Shown: positions 45,201 through 54,391 of the stretch, piece after piece
How positions within the stretch are numbered: the stretch's first letter is position 1
Layout of the letters: each line of letters starts with the position of its first letter
DNA from: SAR92 bacterium MED-G29
Lineage (GTDB): Bacteria; Pseudomonadota; Gammaproteobacteria; Pseudomonadales; Porticoccaceae
Direction of reading: 5' to 3'
NCBI GenBank assembly: GCA_002457245.1
Contig: NTJY01000002.1
Location: 1 to 64,000 of the forward strand
DNA: 64,000 bases
The notes under the pieces: model-generated
Databases searched by the model: none
Seen by the model: only the letters and a program-made list of their open reading frames with translations
What the model was told of the DNA's origin: nothing
Translations under genes and position numbers: made by a program

Positions 45201-45767
45201 TTAGTCGACATACTCTAGGCACTTTACTACCTGCCTAACACCTCTCGTATTACTTGCTATTTCGGCTGCGAGATTCCCAGTAGATTGGGATACTGTCCCT
45301 AGTAGGTAAACTATGCTGTCTTCGGTAACGACAAGAAGGTCTGAATAATCCACTTTATCATTAAAAGCTAGCTTTGATTTTATCTTACCACTGATAATTG
45401 TGTCATTGGTTCTTGATACTATAGAGGTTTTCCCTCTCACTTGTAATTCATTATAGACCTGTCTTACCCCTCTGTATTGCCTCGCAACATCGCCTGCTAA
45501 TGTTTTTAAGTTTGCAGAACTAACTTCTCCTGTAAGGAGGACTAAGGAGTTGAATACTGAGACGTTAACATGAGCTTTAGATAATTCAGGATCAGCTTTT
45601 TTGATATTAACCCCAATAAAGGTCCTCATTTTAGGGTCATCGATATCAGCGCCTAGTGTTCGCCCCGATTCATCCGGAGTAATAGGCTCTTTGGTGACCT
45701 CATTGACTATTGATGTGCAACTGGACAGCAACAAGGTCAGGCTAAAAATTATCACTAAAGATCGCAT
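45201..45767 (-). CDS. dolP: BON-domain outer-membrane lipoprotein DolP (YraP)
   Basis: This 188-residue lipoprotein has lipobox LLSSC (Cys near residue 17) and two BON domains (about 45-115 and 120-188), each ending in a TRGVRQV- or YRGVRQV-like strand. E. coli DolP supports outer-membrane integrity and BAM function. It begins directly after the diaA stop (TAAATG). The order lpoA-(yraN)-diaA-dolP is conserved; yraN is missing here. Confidence 0.93.
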   Translation of the reverse strand: MRSLVIIFSLTLLLSSCTSIVNEVTKEPITPDESGRTLGADIDDPKMRTFIGVNIKKADPELSKAHVNVSVFNSLVLLTGEVSSANLKTLAGDVARQYRGVRQVYNELQVRGKTSIVSRTNDTIISGKIKSKLAFNDKVDYSDLLVVTEDSIVYLLGTVSQSTGNLAAEIASNTRGVRQVVKCLEYVD

Positions 45768-46331
45768 TTAGGTACCTCCAAAAATTTTATCGTCAATCAA
45801 CGAGCATAGGCATTTTACTATCTCAATTTGAGCCAGCGTCAACAACTGACCCTTAAATTCGCTAGCCCTGATGTCCAAGTCATTGTACCCGATCATAGAG
45901 GTCAAATCTTCATCATTTGATGCGGATATCAGCACTACAGTCATCTGTTTTTCAATTGCTTTTCTTACTGCAGCTATGAGATTGGGAGCATTATTGCCTG
46001 CGCTAATGACAAATAGGATGTCAGAGCTTTTGCCATGAATGTTAATTACCCCGGAGAATGGATTAACTCCAATTGAATTATTGCAAAGATGACTTAAATT
46101 TATTGCAGGTAATCCTGGTCTTTCAATTTCATAGCCCTCTGCCAAATAATAAGTTAGTAGCTGTGCGCAAATATCACCACTTTTATCACCGCAACAAAAA
46201 ATGGTCTTCCCTGACAGAAAAGCATCACTCATTATCTCAGCTCCTGCAGATATTGAGTTTGATAAAGAATCTCCAACTTTCATGGTAGTCTCAATCATCC
46301 TTTGAAACTGATCAAAAATTTTCTGTTCCAT
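45768..46331 (-). CDS. diaA: SIS-domain protein DiaA (GmhA-like)
   Basis: This 187-residue SIS-domain protein is related to phosphoheptose isomerase. By position it corresponds to DiaA, which binds DnaA and promotes timely replication initiation. SIS features are IFCCGDKSGDICAQLL (the phosphosugar loop, where relatives read CGNGTSAANAQH) and LFVISAGNNAPNLIAAVRKA. The loop is noticeably diverged from both GmhA and E. coli DiaA, so sugar isomerase activity is doubtful. It has its own promoter upstream. Confidence 0.82.
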   Translation of the reverse strand: MEQKIFDQFQRMIETTMKVGDSLSNSISAGAEIMSDAFLSGKTIFCCGDKSGDICAQLLTYYLAEGYEIERPGLPAINLSHLCNNSIGVNPFSGVINIHGKSSDILFVISAGNNAPNLIAAVRKAIEKQMTVVLISASNDEDLTSMIGYNDLDIRASEFKGQLLTLAQIEIVKCLCSLIDDKIFGGT

Positions 46332-46392
46332 TATTTTAGGTGTCGAACTTCAAGTTTGTTAGTGAGCATAAAGTTTTTCGTGGTTGCGATAA

Positions 46393-46421
46393 ATAGTATT
46401 ATCTAGGATCTAGTAAATCAA
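46393..46421 (-). promoter_or_regulatory. Sigma70 promoter of diaA-dolP
   Basis: On the minus strand TTGATT and TACTAT are separated by 17 bp, within the 124-bp gap between lpoA and diaA. Transcription would start about 55 nt before the diaA ATG. Confidence 0.55.
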
Positions 46422-46455
46422 ATTTCGGCGATTGCATCGGCAGATCATAATAAAG

Positions 46456-48291
46456 TCAGGGCAATAACCTAACTTTTCCATCTCGGAAATGAGCCCACTG
46501 GACTCTGCGTTTTATAGTCATATTAACCAAGCTCAGTTCTCCCGTAGCTCCGAAGACCGTATAGTCAGTATTCAGCTTTAGTGTTTCCAGATTTCTAAGT
46601 AATAAAAATGAATCATATCCGCGTGCATAAAGCTGTTTGTAAGCCACATGCATTTCATAGTTAGATTGTAGCTTTCTAGGAAGTTGTTTAGGCATAGTCC
46701 AGGGCATTGATGTAAAGTAAATATTACCTAAATCTCGGTTTAAATCATCTTGATATATGCCATTATAGATTCTTGAGGTAGAAAACACTGGAAGATCTGC
46801 TGCATATAGGAAATCTAAAGCAGGTTTAATCTGTCTGGCTTTTTCCGGATAACCAAAGATTACTGCAAAATCAATATCCTGACGCCTGCGAGGTAAAGCT
46901 ATTACTTGACTGTTAACGAAACGTTTAATGTTGACTCCTCGCTCCTCACTTAAATCAATATTAAGTGGTGATTTAAGATGTTGCGTGAAGTCTTTGGTAG
47001 CCTCAGAGTAGGGAGTTTGGTTCACTAAAATACCTCCTGTTTCAGTCCAGTAGTCTCTGAAATGTCTAGAAGCTTGATATCCCCAGTTTTGGTCTGGAAA
47101 AATCACAATAGCTCTTTTGAATCCAAGTCTCTTTGCTTTGGTTCCAATTTGCAGTATTTCATCATACTGAGCATTGTTAAACTGATAAAGGTTGGCTGAA
47201 TTGAGACTCTCTGAATTATTAATGCCATTTAAAGTTATGGTTGGCAAGCTGACAATAGTTAGGTCACTAAGAGCTGCTGCTTCGGATTCACGTATTCCAC
47301 CTATAACAATATCGGCACCCTCTTGGACGGCATCAGAGTATACCTTTTGGATTGTTTGGACGGATGTATCATAAACTCGTATTTCTGGAAGCGAGAGATT
47401 GTCTTGTTCATAAAGTTCGTAATATGCATTAAGAAATCCATCCAAAAACGTTTGGCTAGGCCCTCGATATTGTCCTTGCATTGGCAGTAAAATAGCTACC
47501 TGAGTGTATGGTAGCCATTTCCTTTCTAAATCAACAAACCAAGATGGAGAAATTTGGGAGGCTGGATGTTGAGATTCCTCTGCTTTCCATTTCAAAAATA
47601 GTGACATCTGAGCATCGCGATTATTTTGGGAATTTCTCATTTGACGGGCGAGATTACACCATTCTCCAACGCTATAAATTTTGTCTTTGGTGCATTCGGA
47701 CAGAGTATCAAAAGGTAGTGAAGTTAATTCACGCCAAATTCGGTTATGAATTTTTAAACTATCCGATTGACTTTCCAATAAAAGACTCAATTCAGTTAAA
47801 TTTTTTATACCTTCGATTGGATAGCCTAGTTCATTATTAATATCTGCTCTAAGGCTTAAGACCCGTTGTCTATTTTTAGGGGACATTGACGACTCAAGTA
47901 ATTCAAACCTTGCATGGTTAATCACTTTTTTTGCGGCATTAGGATCGTGAGATCTTAGACTCAACTCTATCTTAAGTAGACTGTACTCTATAAATTTTTG
48001 GTCACTTAATACTTCTGGTGTTATCAGCTTTAACGCGTCTTCACTTCTTTTTGGACTACCACTTTTAGCAAATAATATGGCAATCTTCAGCATGGTTGGA
48101 CTGGGATTTTCTGACAGCTCCGCCTCATTGAATAATGCCTCTATTTGATCCAGGGCGATTAGATCCTCGGCCTCTGATAGATAAATAACGGGAATACGGC
48201 CGCTTTCACTGATTGATGTTGGCGCACAGCTGCTTATTAAGGATAAGATACAACCCAACAAAAATAATTTTTTAAAGAAAGTTTTTTTCAT
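46456..48291 (-). CDS. lpoA: Penicillin-binding protein activator LpoA
   Basis: This outer-membrane lipoprotein stimulates PBP1A. The 611-residue protein has lipobox LISSC (Cys22), an N-terminal TPR-like helical domain (about 35-250) and a C-terminal periplasmic-binding-like domain (about 265-611) with VAILLPMQGQYRGPSQTFLDGF and DIVIGGIRESEAAAL. The ATG overlaps the start codon of the divergent rsmI, so there is no separate promoter region between them. A downstream start is unlikely because it would remove the positively charged part of the signal peptide. Confidence 0.94.
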   Translation of the reverse strand: MKKTFFKKLFLLGCILSLISSCAPTSISESGRIPVIYLSEAEDLIALDQIEALFNEAELSENPSPTMLKIAILFAKSGSPKRSEDALKLITPEVLSDQKFIEYSLLKIELSLRSHDPNAAKKVINHARFELLESSMSPKNRQRVLSLRADINNELGYPIEGIKNLTELSLLLESQSDSLKIHNRIWRELTSLPFDTLSECTKDKIYSVGEWCNLARQMRNSQNNRDAQMSLFLKWKAEESQHPASQISPSWFVDLERKWLPYTQVAILLPMQGQYRGPSQTFLDGFLNAYYELYEQDNLSLPEIRVYDTSVQTIQKVYSDAVQEGADIVIGGIRESEAAALSDLTIVSLPTITLNGINNSESLNSANLYQFNNAQYDEILQIGTKAKRLGFKRAIVIFPDQNWGYQASRHFRDYWTETGGILVNQTPYSEATKDFTQHLKSPLNIDLSEERGVNIKRFVNSQVIALPRRRQDIDFAVIFGYPEKARQIKPALDFLYAADLPVFSTSRIYNGIYQDDLNRDLGNIYFTSMPWTMPKQLPRKLQSNYEMHVAYKQLYARGYDSFLLLRNLETLKLNTDYTVFGATGELSLVNMTIKRRVQWAHFRDGKVRLLP

Positions 48292-49138
48292 GAACTCATA
48301 TCAATCAGGTACTTTGTTTATTGTCGCCACGCCCGTAGGTAATCTCAGCGATATGGTACCCCGCGCGGTCGAGACTCTCCAGTCCGTTAGTGTAATTGCC
48401 TGTGAAGATACTCGCCATAGTAAAAAACTACTCGAACATTTCAATATAGATACTCCATGTATTAGTTACCATGATCATACTGATCAAAAGGCCACAGAAA
48501 AAATTATTAACCGTTTGAGTAATGGTAAGAGTGTCGCCTTAATTTCTGACGCTGGAACACCACTTATTTCGGATCCAGGTTATCGTTTAGTTGCTGAAGC
48601 TAGAAAGAGGAAATTGGAGGTGATTCCAATTCCAGGGGCTTGTGCTGCCATTTCTGCTTTAAGTGTTTCCGGACTGGCTACTGATAAGTTCCGGTTTATT
48701 GGATTTCTACCATCAAAATCGAGTCAGCGTACCAAGGTACTGGAAACACTTAAATCTGCCAGCGATACTTTGATATTTTACGAGGCACCTCATCGTGTGC
48801 TGGCAATGCTTGAAGATGTCTCAATAGTTCTTGGGCCGCATCGTATTGCATTCTTGGCTCGGGAAATCAGTAAAACATTTGAAACCTATTTGCATGGTAG
48901 CCTTGAAAGTCTTTGCGTGGAGGTAGGAAATGATAGTAATCAACAGCGAGGAGAAATAGTTTTAATAGTCTCTGGGAATGGCATTATTAAGGAAAGCCTG
49001 TCTATTGAAGCTAAAAGAATTCTCAAATTATTGATGAAAGAATTGCCAATTGCTAAAGCTTCTTCACTCACCGCAAAAATTACTGGTAATGAAAAGCAAG
49101 AGCTTTATCAGCTAGCTTTGAGGTTGCAAAAAAAATGA
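48290..49138 (+). CDS. rsmI: 16S rRNA (cytidine1402-2'-O)-methyltransferase
   Basis: It 2'-O-methylates C1402 in the ribosomal decoding centre. The 282-residue protein belongs to the tetrapyrrole-methylase fold family: TLFIVATPVGNLSDMVPRA, ACEDTRHSKKLLEHF, ALISDAGTPLISDPGYRLV and the block RFIGFLPSKSSQR. The ATG shares two bases with the lpoA ATG on the other strand. An alternative TTG eight codons in would remove little. It is divergent from lpoA as in E. coli and Pseudomonas, but normally with a spacer. Confidence 0.96.
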   Translation: MNSYQSGTLFIVATPVGNLSDMVPRAVETLQSVSVIACEDTRHSKKLLEHFNIDTPCISYHDHTDQKATEKIINRLSNGKSVALISDAGTPLISDPGYRLVAEARKRKLEVIPIPGACAAISALSVSGLATDKFRFIGFLPSKSSQRTKVLETLKSASDTLIFYEAPHRVLAMLEDVSIVLGPHRIAFLAREISKTFETYLHGSLESLCVEVGNDSNQQRGEIVLIVSGNGIIKESLSIEAKRILKLLMKELPIAKASSLTAKITGNEKQELYQLALRLQKK

Positions 49139-49169
49139 TTTTGGATAGGCCACTGGTTATTCGTTTAAG

Positions 49170-49646
49170 ATGAAGAAGAGTTCTTTTCCCCACTGCTCTG
49201 CGCCGATTATGATCTCACAAGATATGTGTGATCATAATGGTCACATGGATGTTTTGAATTACTCTAAGCTGTTTATTGACGGACTCGAGAATTTTTATAG
49301 CGACCCGTTAGGATTCACAAAAGGCTACCGCAATTCAGGTTTTTCGTCTTTTACCTTAAAAGATAATATTAAATATTCAAAAGAGTGTCTTAAGGATGAC
49401 GAAATAGTGATGCACTATAGAATTCATAGAATTAATAAAAAACTTATTCATTTGGTCTCGATTATGTTGAACTCTAATAAACAACTTTGCTCTATTTACG
49501 AGACTGTTCTTGGCCATGTCGATATGAGTTCTAGGAAAGTAACTGAAATGGAAGAAAATTTTTTTGAAAACGTACAGCAAATAATGCAGGAGCATACGAG
49601 ATTATCATTAGAGATACCGCTGAGATTGAGTATTAAACAATTATGA
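49170..49646 (+). CDS. Acyl-CoA thioesterase-like hotdog protein
   Basis: This 158-residue protein has the hotdog-thioesterase N-terminal pattern DMCDHNGHMDVLNYSKLF, where the Asp-x-x-GHM segment corresponds to the 4-hydroxybenzoyl-CoA thioesterase active-site helix. GHVDMSSRKVTEM forms the later strand. Probable role is acyl-CoA hydrolysis; the substrate is unknown. It follows rsmI by 31 bp in the same direction. Base composition appears more AT-rich than its neighbours. Confidence 0.65.
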   Translation: MKKSSFPHCSAPIMISQDMCDHNGHMDVLNYSKLFIDGLENFYSDPLGFTKGYRNSGFSSFTLKDNIKYSKECLKDDEIVMHYRIHRINKKLIHLVSIMLNSNKQLCSIYETVLGHVDMSSRKVTEMEENFFENVQQIMQEHTRLSLEIPLRLSIKQL

Positions 49647-49741
49647 CGCAACAGCTTTATTAAAATTTTGAATTTCACTCAATGCTGACTCAGCCATCAG
49701 ATGCAGCATCAAAGCCTCGAAAATAGAATTGGAGAAAAAAC

Positions 49742-51169
49742 TTGGACGCATTTGTTAATTATTTGAATAGTATTATTTGGAGTAATGCTCTGATTGGCTT
49801 GTGCCTTGGAACTGGTTTTTATTTTTCTATCCGAACACGTTTTTTACAGGTCCGACACTTCCGTCACATGATTCAATTAATGTTTCAGGGTAAGAGCTCT
49901 GATGCAGGCGTCTCTTCTTTCCAAGCTCTTGCAATTTCACTTTCGGGTCGAGTTGGGACTGGCAACATCGCTGGCGTTGCTACAGCTATTGCTATGGGTG
50001 GTCCTGGAGCAGTATTTTGGATGTGGCTGGTAGCGTTTTTTGGAGCATCTACTGCTTACGTTGAGGCGACTCTGGCCCAAATCTATAAAGAAAAAGATGA
50101 AATGGGAATGTATCGAGGTGGTCCGGCTTACTTTATTGAGAAGGCTATGGGCCAGAGATGGTATGCATGGCTCTTCGCTATTTGCACCATTATAGCCGTA
50201 GGTTTTTGTCTGCCAGGTATTCAAGCCAATAGTATTGTGGCCGCGGCAGAAAATGCCTGGGGAATTCCTCCTATAGCTGGAGCTTCAATCATAGCTTTTG
50301 GAGTAGCGTTAATTGTTTTTGGTGGTATTAGACGAATTGCCAGTTTCACGCAGGTTGTAGTTCCTGTAATGGCATTGGGTTATATATTGATTGCTTTGGT
50401 GGTTATGGCAGTGAATTACCAAAAAATCCCTAGTATGTTTTACTTAATAATTGATAGTGCGTTCTTTGGGCAGGCTGGTTTTGGAGCGATTGTTGGTCTG
50501 GCAATCCAATGGGGGGTAAAGCGTGGAATATATTCTAATGAGGCTGGACAAGGAACAGCTCCCCACGCTGCCGCTGCGGCCGAAGTATCGCATCCTGCCA
50601 AGCAGGGTTTAGTTCAAGCTTTTTCTGTGTATATCGATACATTATTTGTCTGCACTGCCACGGCATTTATGATCTTGCTAACGGGTCTTTACAATGTTGA
50701 GGGTCCGGATGGAGTAATGCTTTATACCGGTTTAGCTGGTGTAGAGGCGGGACCAATATACGTTCAAAGCGCTTTTGAAACAATCTTACCAGGACTGGGA
50801 GCGAGCTTGTTAGCAATCTCCTTATTCTTCTTTGCTTTCACCACTATATTAGCTTACTACTACATTGCTGAAACAAATGTAATGTTCATCAATCGAAAAA
50901 CACAGCGTCCATGGTTGATGATATTTTTAAAATGGTTAGTACTATCTTCTGTTATGTATGGAGGTATTAAGTCAGCAGATCTGGCATGGGCTCTTGGTGA
51001 TGTGGGCGTGGGCGCAATGGCATGGTTAAATATAGTGGCTATTCTGATATTACAACGACCAGCACTTCTTACTCTTAAAGATTATGAGGCCCAGTTAAAG
51101 GCGGGTGAAGATCCTGATTTTGATTCCGATACAATAGGAATAAAGAATGCAGAGTATTGGATTAAATAG
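49742..51169 (+). CDS. Alanine/glycine:sodium symporter (AGCS family), copy 2
   Basis: This 475-residue Na+-coupled amino-acid transporter has ALSGRVGTGNIAGV preceded by SFQALAIS, GGPGAVFWMWL, GGPAYFIEKAMG and GVKRGIYSNEAGQGTAPHAAA. It starts at TTG with GGAG eight bases upstream. It differs substantially from copy 1 (21934-23319): here the motif is SGRVGTGNIAG rather than SGTLGLGNIAG, so the two probably serve different substrates or conditions. It converges on rnt. Confidence 0.93.
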   Translation: MDAFVNYLNSIIWSNALIGLCLGTGFYFSIRTRFLQVRHFRHMIQLMFQGKSSDAGVSSFQALAISLSGRVGTGNIAGVATAIAMGGPGAVFWMWLVAFFGASTAYVEATLAQIYKEKDEMGMYRGGPAYFIEKAMGQRWYAWLFAICTIIAVGFCLPGIQANSIVAAAENAWGIPPIAGASIIAFGVALIVFGGIRRIASFTQVVVPVMALGYILIALVVMAVNYQKIPSMFYLIIDSAFFGQAGFGAIVGLAIQWGVKRGIYSNEAGQGTAPHAAAAAEVSHPAKQGLVQAFSVYIDTLFVCTATAFMILLTGLYNVEGPDGVMLYTGLAGVEAGPIYVQSAFETILPGLGASLLAISLFFFAFTTILAYYYIAETNVMFINRKTQRPWLMIFLKWLVLSSVMYGGIKSADLAWALGDVGVGAMAWLNIVAILILQRPALLTLKDYEAQLKAGEDPDFDSDTIGIKNAEYWIK

Positions 51170-51185
51170 TTATATTTGGAGAGGC

Positions 51186-51827
51186 TTACTTTGTTAGTGG
51201 CCAACCACCCAGTTCTTTCCATCGGTTCACAATAGTGCAAAAGAGCTCCGCGGTCTTAATGGTATCGTAAAGAGCGCTGTGTGCATCTCGATTATTAAAC
51301 TCGATCTGCGCTGCCTCACATGCTTTCGCAAGGACTGTCTGGCCAAATGCCAGACCAGCAAGGCCTGACGTGTCAAAACAAGAAAATGGATGGAAGGGAT
51401 TACGTTTTATGTTTGTCCGATTTACTGCAGCATTAACAAATCCTAGATCAAAGTGCGCGTTGTGGGCAACCATTATAGCTCGCGTGCATCCAGTTATAGA
51501 AACCTCTCGTCGGATAGGCTGGAAAATTTCTCGCAATGCCTGGCCTTCTTCCTCAGGCATGCGCTCTGGGTCATAAATATCTATACCAGTAAATTCTAAC
51601 GCTGAATCTTCTATGGTTGCTCCTGGAAATGGATCGATATTTTTACTCAAACTTTCTTTTATCTGCAACTTACCCTGGCTATTCATTTCTAGAATGACCG
51701 CAGCAACTTCTAAAAGTGCATTTTTTTGGCAATCGAAGCCCCCAGTTTCAACATCAATTACTACAGGTAGAAAGCCACGAAACCGTTTCGCCATAAAAGT
51801 ATCTGAATTTTCATGAAGCTTTTCCAT
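51186..51827 (-). CDS. rnt: Ribonuclease T
   Basis: This DEDDh 3'-5' exoribonuclease matures the 3' ends of tRNA and other stable RNAs. The 213-residue protein has VVIDVETGGFD (first Asp/Glu pair), MVAHNAHFDLGF and DAHSALYDTIKTAEL with the final His and Asp, so the catalytic residues are complete. The ATG overlaps the pyrC stop (TAATG), implying translational coupling, and the pyrC-rnt order is conserved in Pseudomonas. Confidence 0.96.
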   Translation of the reverse strand: MEKLHENSDTFMAKRFRGFLPVVIDVETGGFDCQKNALLEVAAVILEMNSQGKLQIKESLSKNIDPFPGATIEDSALEFTGIDIYDPERMPEEEGQALREIFQPIRREVSITGCTRAIMVAHNAHFDLGFVNAAVNRTNIKRNPFHPFSCFDTSGLAGLAFGQTVLAKACEAAQIEFNNRDAHSALYDTIKTAELFCTIVNRWKELGGWPLTK

Positions 51828-52861
51828 TATCCTATTAGCTCCCAATTTAGAGATGAACCTGCTCCTAAGGGAATAAGTTGACTCCCTTCATAAGAAATAC
51901 TATCTGGAAGCTGCCATGAATTTTTTTGGAGAGTAATTTTTGATTTATTATGAGGTAAGCCGTAGAAATCTGGTCCATTGATACTGGCAAAGGCCTCTAG
52001 TTTATCCAATGCGTCAGCTTGGTAGAAGACCTGAGCATATAGTTCGATAGCCGCATGGTGGCTAAAACATCCGGCACAACCGCAGCAGCTCTCTTTTGCG
52101 TCTTGAGTATGTGGAGCTGAATCAGTTCCAAGAAAAATTTTGTGGCTACCGCTTGTAGCAGCGCTGATAAGAGCTTGTTGGTGAGTGTCTCGTTTCAAGA
52201 CAGGTAAACAGAAAAGATGAGGTCGGATACCTCCTACTAGCATGTGATTCCTGTTGTAGAGTAAATGCTGCGGTGTAATTGTCGCACCAACATTGTCACT
52301 GTGATTCAGCACAAAGTCTGCCCCTTGCTGGGTAGTAATATGCTCCAGAACAATCTTAAGATTTGGATATTTTTCAACAATAGACCGCAGGTGACGTTCA
52401 ATGAAAACCGCCTCTCGATCGAAGATATCTATATCAGTGGATGTAACCTCACCATGCATGAGAAGAAGCATTCCTGTTTCTTGCATAGCCTTAAAAACTG
52501 AGTTCATTTTATTAAGATCTGTGACTCCAGAATCAGAGTTTGTAGTAGCACCGGCAGGATAATATTTGCAGCCATGGATAAAACCACTCTCAGCAGCGGC
52601 GTAAATTTCATTTGGACTTGTGTTATCTGTTAAGTACAAAACCATCAAAGGTTGCCAATCGGAGTTTGCTGGTCGATGCTTGAGAATTCGGTTTCGATAT
52701 TGGTAAGCCATCTCAACATGGGTTACTGGCGGATTTAAATTGGGCATAATAATACTGCGGCCGAAGCACCTTGCTGCGGCTGGAACAGTCGTTTCAAGAG
52801 CCTGGTTATCTCTAAGATGGAGATGCCAGTCATCGGGTCTAATAATCTTCAGTGTATCCAT
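51827..52861 (-). CDS. pyrC: Dihydroorotase
   Basis: It closes N-carbamoylaspartate to dihydroorotate in pyrimidine synthesis. The 344-residue class II enzyme has [11 protein letters not shown] (HxH metal ligands), the carboxylated-Lys region [24 protein letters not shown] and LGTDSAPH. I use ATG 52861 because [13 protein letters not shown] is the family start; a TTG five codons earlier stays open. Confidence 0.96.
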   Translation of the reverse strand: MDTLKIIRPDDWHLHLRDNQALETTVPAAARCFGRSIIMPNLNPPVTHVEMAYQYRNRILKHRPANSDWQPLMVLYLTDNTSPNEIYAAAESGFIHGCKYYPAGATTNSDSGVTDLNKMNSVFKAMQETGMLLLMHGEVTSTDIDIFDREAVFIERHLRSIVEKYPNLKIVLEHITTQQGADFVLNHSDNVGATITPQHLLYNRNHMLVGGIRPHLFCLPVLKRDTHQQALISAATSGSHKIFLGTDSAPHTQDAKESCCGCAGCFSHHAAIELYAQVFYQADALDKLEAFASINGPDFYGLPHNKSKITLQKNSWQLPDSISYEGSQLIPLGAGSSLNWELIG

Positions 52862-52936
52862 TATTTTAAGTTCCAACCTTGCAGGGTGAATGCTACCGCA
52901 AACTAAGCCTCCATAACAGGTCTAGCAAAAAAGTAG

Positions 52937-52968
52937 ATGCTTACGGAGTCTGTAGGCATTATTTTTTT
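52937..52968 (+). terminator. Terminator-like hairpin in the pyrC-argG divergent gap
   Basis: ATGCTTAC and GTAGGCAT form an 8-bp stem (one G-U pair) with loop GGAGTCT. It is followed directly by TATTTTTTT on the plus strand; the minus strand has a T-run four bases beyond the stem. Both neighbouring genes are transcribed away from it. Apart from this hairpin I see no clear motif in the 281-bp gap. Confidence 0.65.
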
Positions 52969-53142
52969 CTGAAAATCAGGGCCAATCATTGGGAGTGATC
53001 TGTATAAATTTAGTCTTAGATTTTTGGATGGACTTATGTGGAATATCACAAATTCTTTATATCCACTCCATAAAAAGTGAATCCAGATGACGATTAAGGT
53101 AAACTTTCGCGCTCAAAAATCATAGGTTAGGATTAAAGTTCC

Positions 53143-54360
53143 GTGTCATCAGTCAATAAAGTTGTTTTAGCATATTCAGGCGGATTAGATACCTCAGTTA
53201 TTGTGAAGTGGTTGCAGGAGGAATACCAATGCGAAGTCGTTACATTTACCGCAGATATTGGACAGGGTGAGGAGGTCGAACCAGCTAGAGAGAAAGCTCA
53301 ATCTCTCGGTGTAAAAGAAATATATATAGAGGACCTCCGCGAGGAGTATGCTCGAGATTATGTGTTTCCAATGTTCCGTGCAAACACTATTTATGAAGGC
53401 GAGTATCTTTTAGGTACCTCAATTGCGCGGCCTCTTATTGCCAAGAGAATGATTGAAATTGCCAATGAAACTGGTGCTGATGCTATATCACATGGAGCAA
53501 CCGGTAAGGGTAATGATCAGGTTCGCTTCGAATTAGGAGCGTATGCTCTAAAACCAGGTATTACAGTGATTGCTCCTTGGCGTGAATGGGATTTAAATTC
53601 ACGAGAAAAGTTAATGGAATATTGTGAGATTCATAAGATTCCTGTGGAAATGAAGCGAGGTGGTAAGTCTCCATTTTCAATGGATGCAAATTTACTTCAT
53701 ATTTCTTATGAGGGTGGAAATTTAGAAGATCCTTGGTCCACAGCCGAGGATGATATGTGGCGTTGGACCGTATCTCCTGAGGATGCTCCTGATAAAGCAA
53801 CAATAATGACTATAACTTATAAGAACGGAGATATTACCGCCATTGACGGCACATCAATGTCACCTGCGACCGTAATAGAGTATTTAAATAAAATTGCTGG
53901 AGCTAATGGGGTTGGTCGTCTTGATATTGTGGAAAATAGATACGTTGGAATGAAATCTCGGGGATGTTACGAGACCCCCGCAGGCACTGTAATGATGAAA
54001 GCACATCGGGCCATTGAATCGCTGACGTTAGATCGAGAAGTTGCACATCTAAAAGATGAACTCATGCCTCGTTACGCTAAACTCATATACAACGGATATT
54101 GGTGGGCGCCTGAGAGGGTAATGTTGCAAACAGCGATAGATCAGACCCAAGATGTTGTCAATGGTGAGGTTCGTATTAAGCTATACAAAGGTAATGTTAG
54201 TGTCATCGGTCGGCAGTCCGAATCACATAGTTTATTTGATGCTAATATTGCCACTTTCGATGACGATGGGGGAGCTTATAATCAAGCAGATGCGGAGGGC
54301 TTCATCAAACTTAATGCCCTAAGACTCCGCATTGCCGCAAATGCTAAACGAGACCTCTGA
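53143..54360 (+). CDS. argG: Argininosuccinate synthase
   Basis: It joins citrulline and aspartate with ATP to form argininosuccinate in arginine synthesis. The 405-residue protein has [17 protein letters not shown] (PP-motif), [30 protein letters not shown] and [14 protein letters not shown]. It begins at GTG. This is the ~400-residue form, not the longer E. coli-type. The upstream gap holds a terminator-like hairpin that could act as a leader attenuator. Confidence 0.97.
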   Translation: MSSVNKVVLAYSGGLDTSVIVKWLQEEYQCEVVTFTADIGQGEEVEPAREKAQSLGVKEIYIEDLREEYARDYVFPMFRANTIYEGEYLLGTSIARPLIAKRMIEIANETGADAISHGATGKGNDQVRFELGAYALKPGITVIAPWREWDLNSREKLMEYCEIHKIPVEMKRGGKSPFSMDANLLHISYEGGNLEDPWSTAEDDMWRWTVSPEDAPDKATIMTITYKNGDITAIDGTSMSPATVIEYLNKIAGANGVGRLDIVENRYVGMKSRGCYETPAGTVMMKAHRAIESLTLDREVAHLKDELMPRYAKLIYNGYWWAPERVMLQTAIDQTQDVVNGEVRIKLYKGNVSVIGRQSESHSLFDANIATFDDDGGAYNQADAEGFIKLNALRLRIAANAKRDL

Positions 54361-54391
54361 AAGTATAATGATAACAAGATAAGGTGTATCG

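Noticed and set aside
46332..46455. Remnant of yraN between diaA and lpoA
   Set aside because: No frame resembles UPF0102; the gap is explained by a promoter and a 5' leader.
49139..49169. rnpB (RNase P RNA) downstream of rsmI, as in Pseudomonas
   Set aside because: The gap is only 31 bp; rnpB must lie elsewhere.
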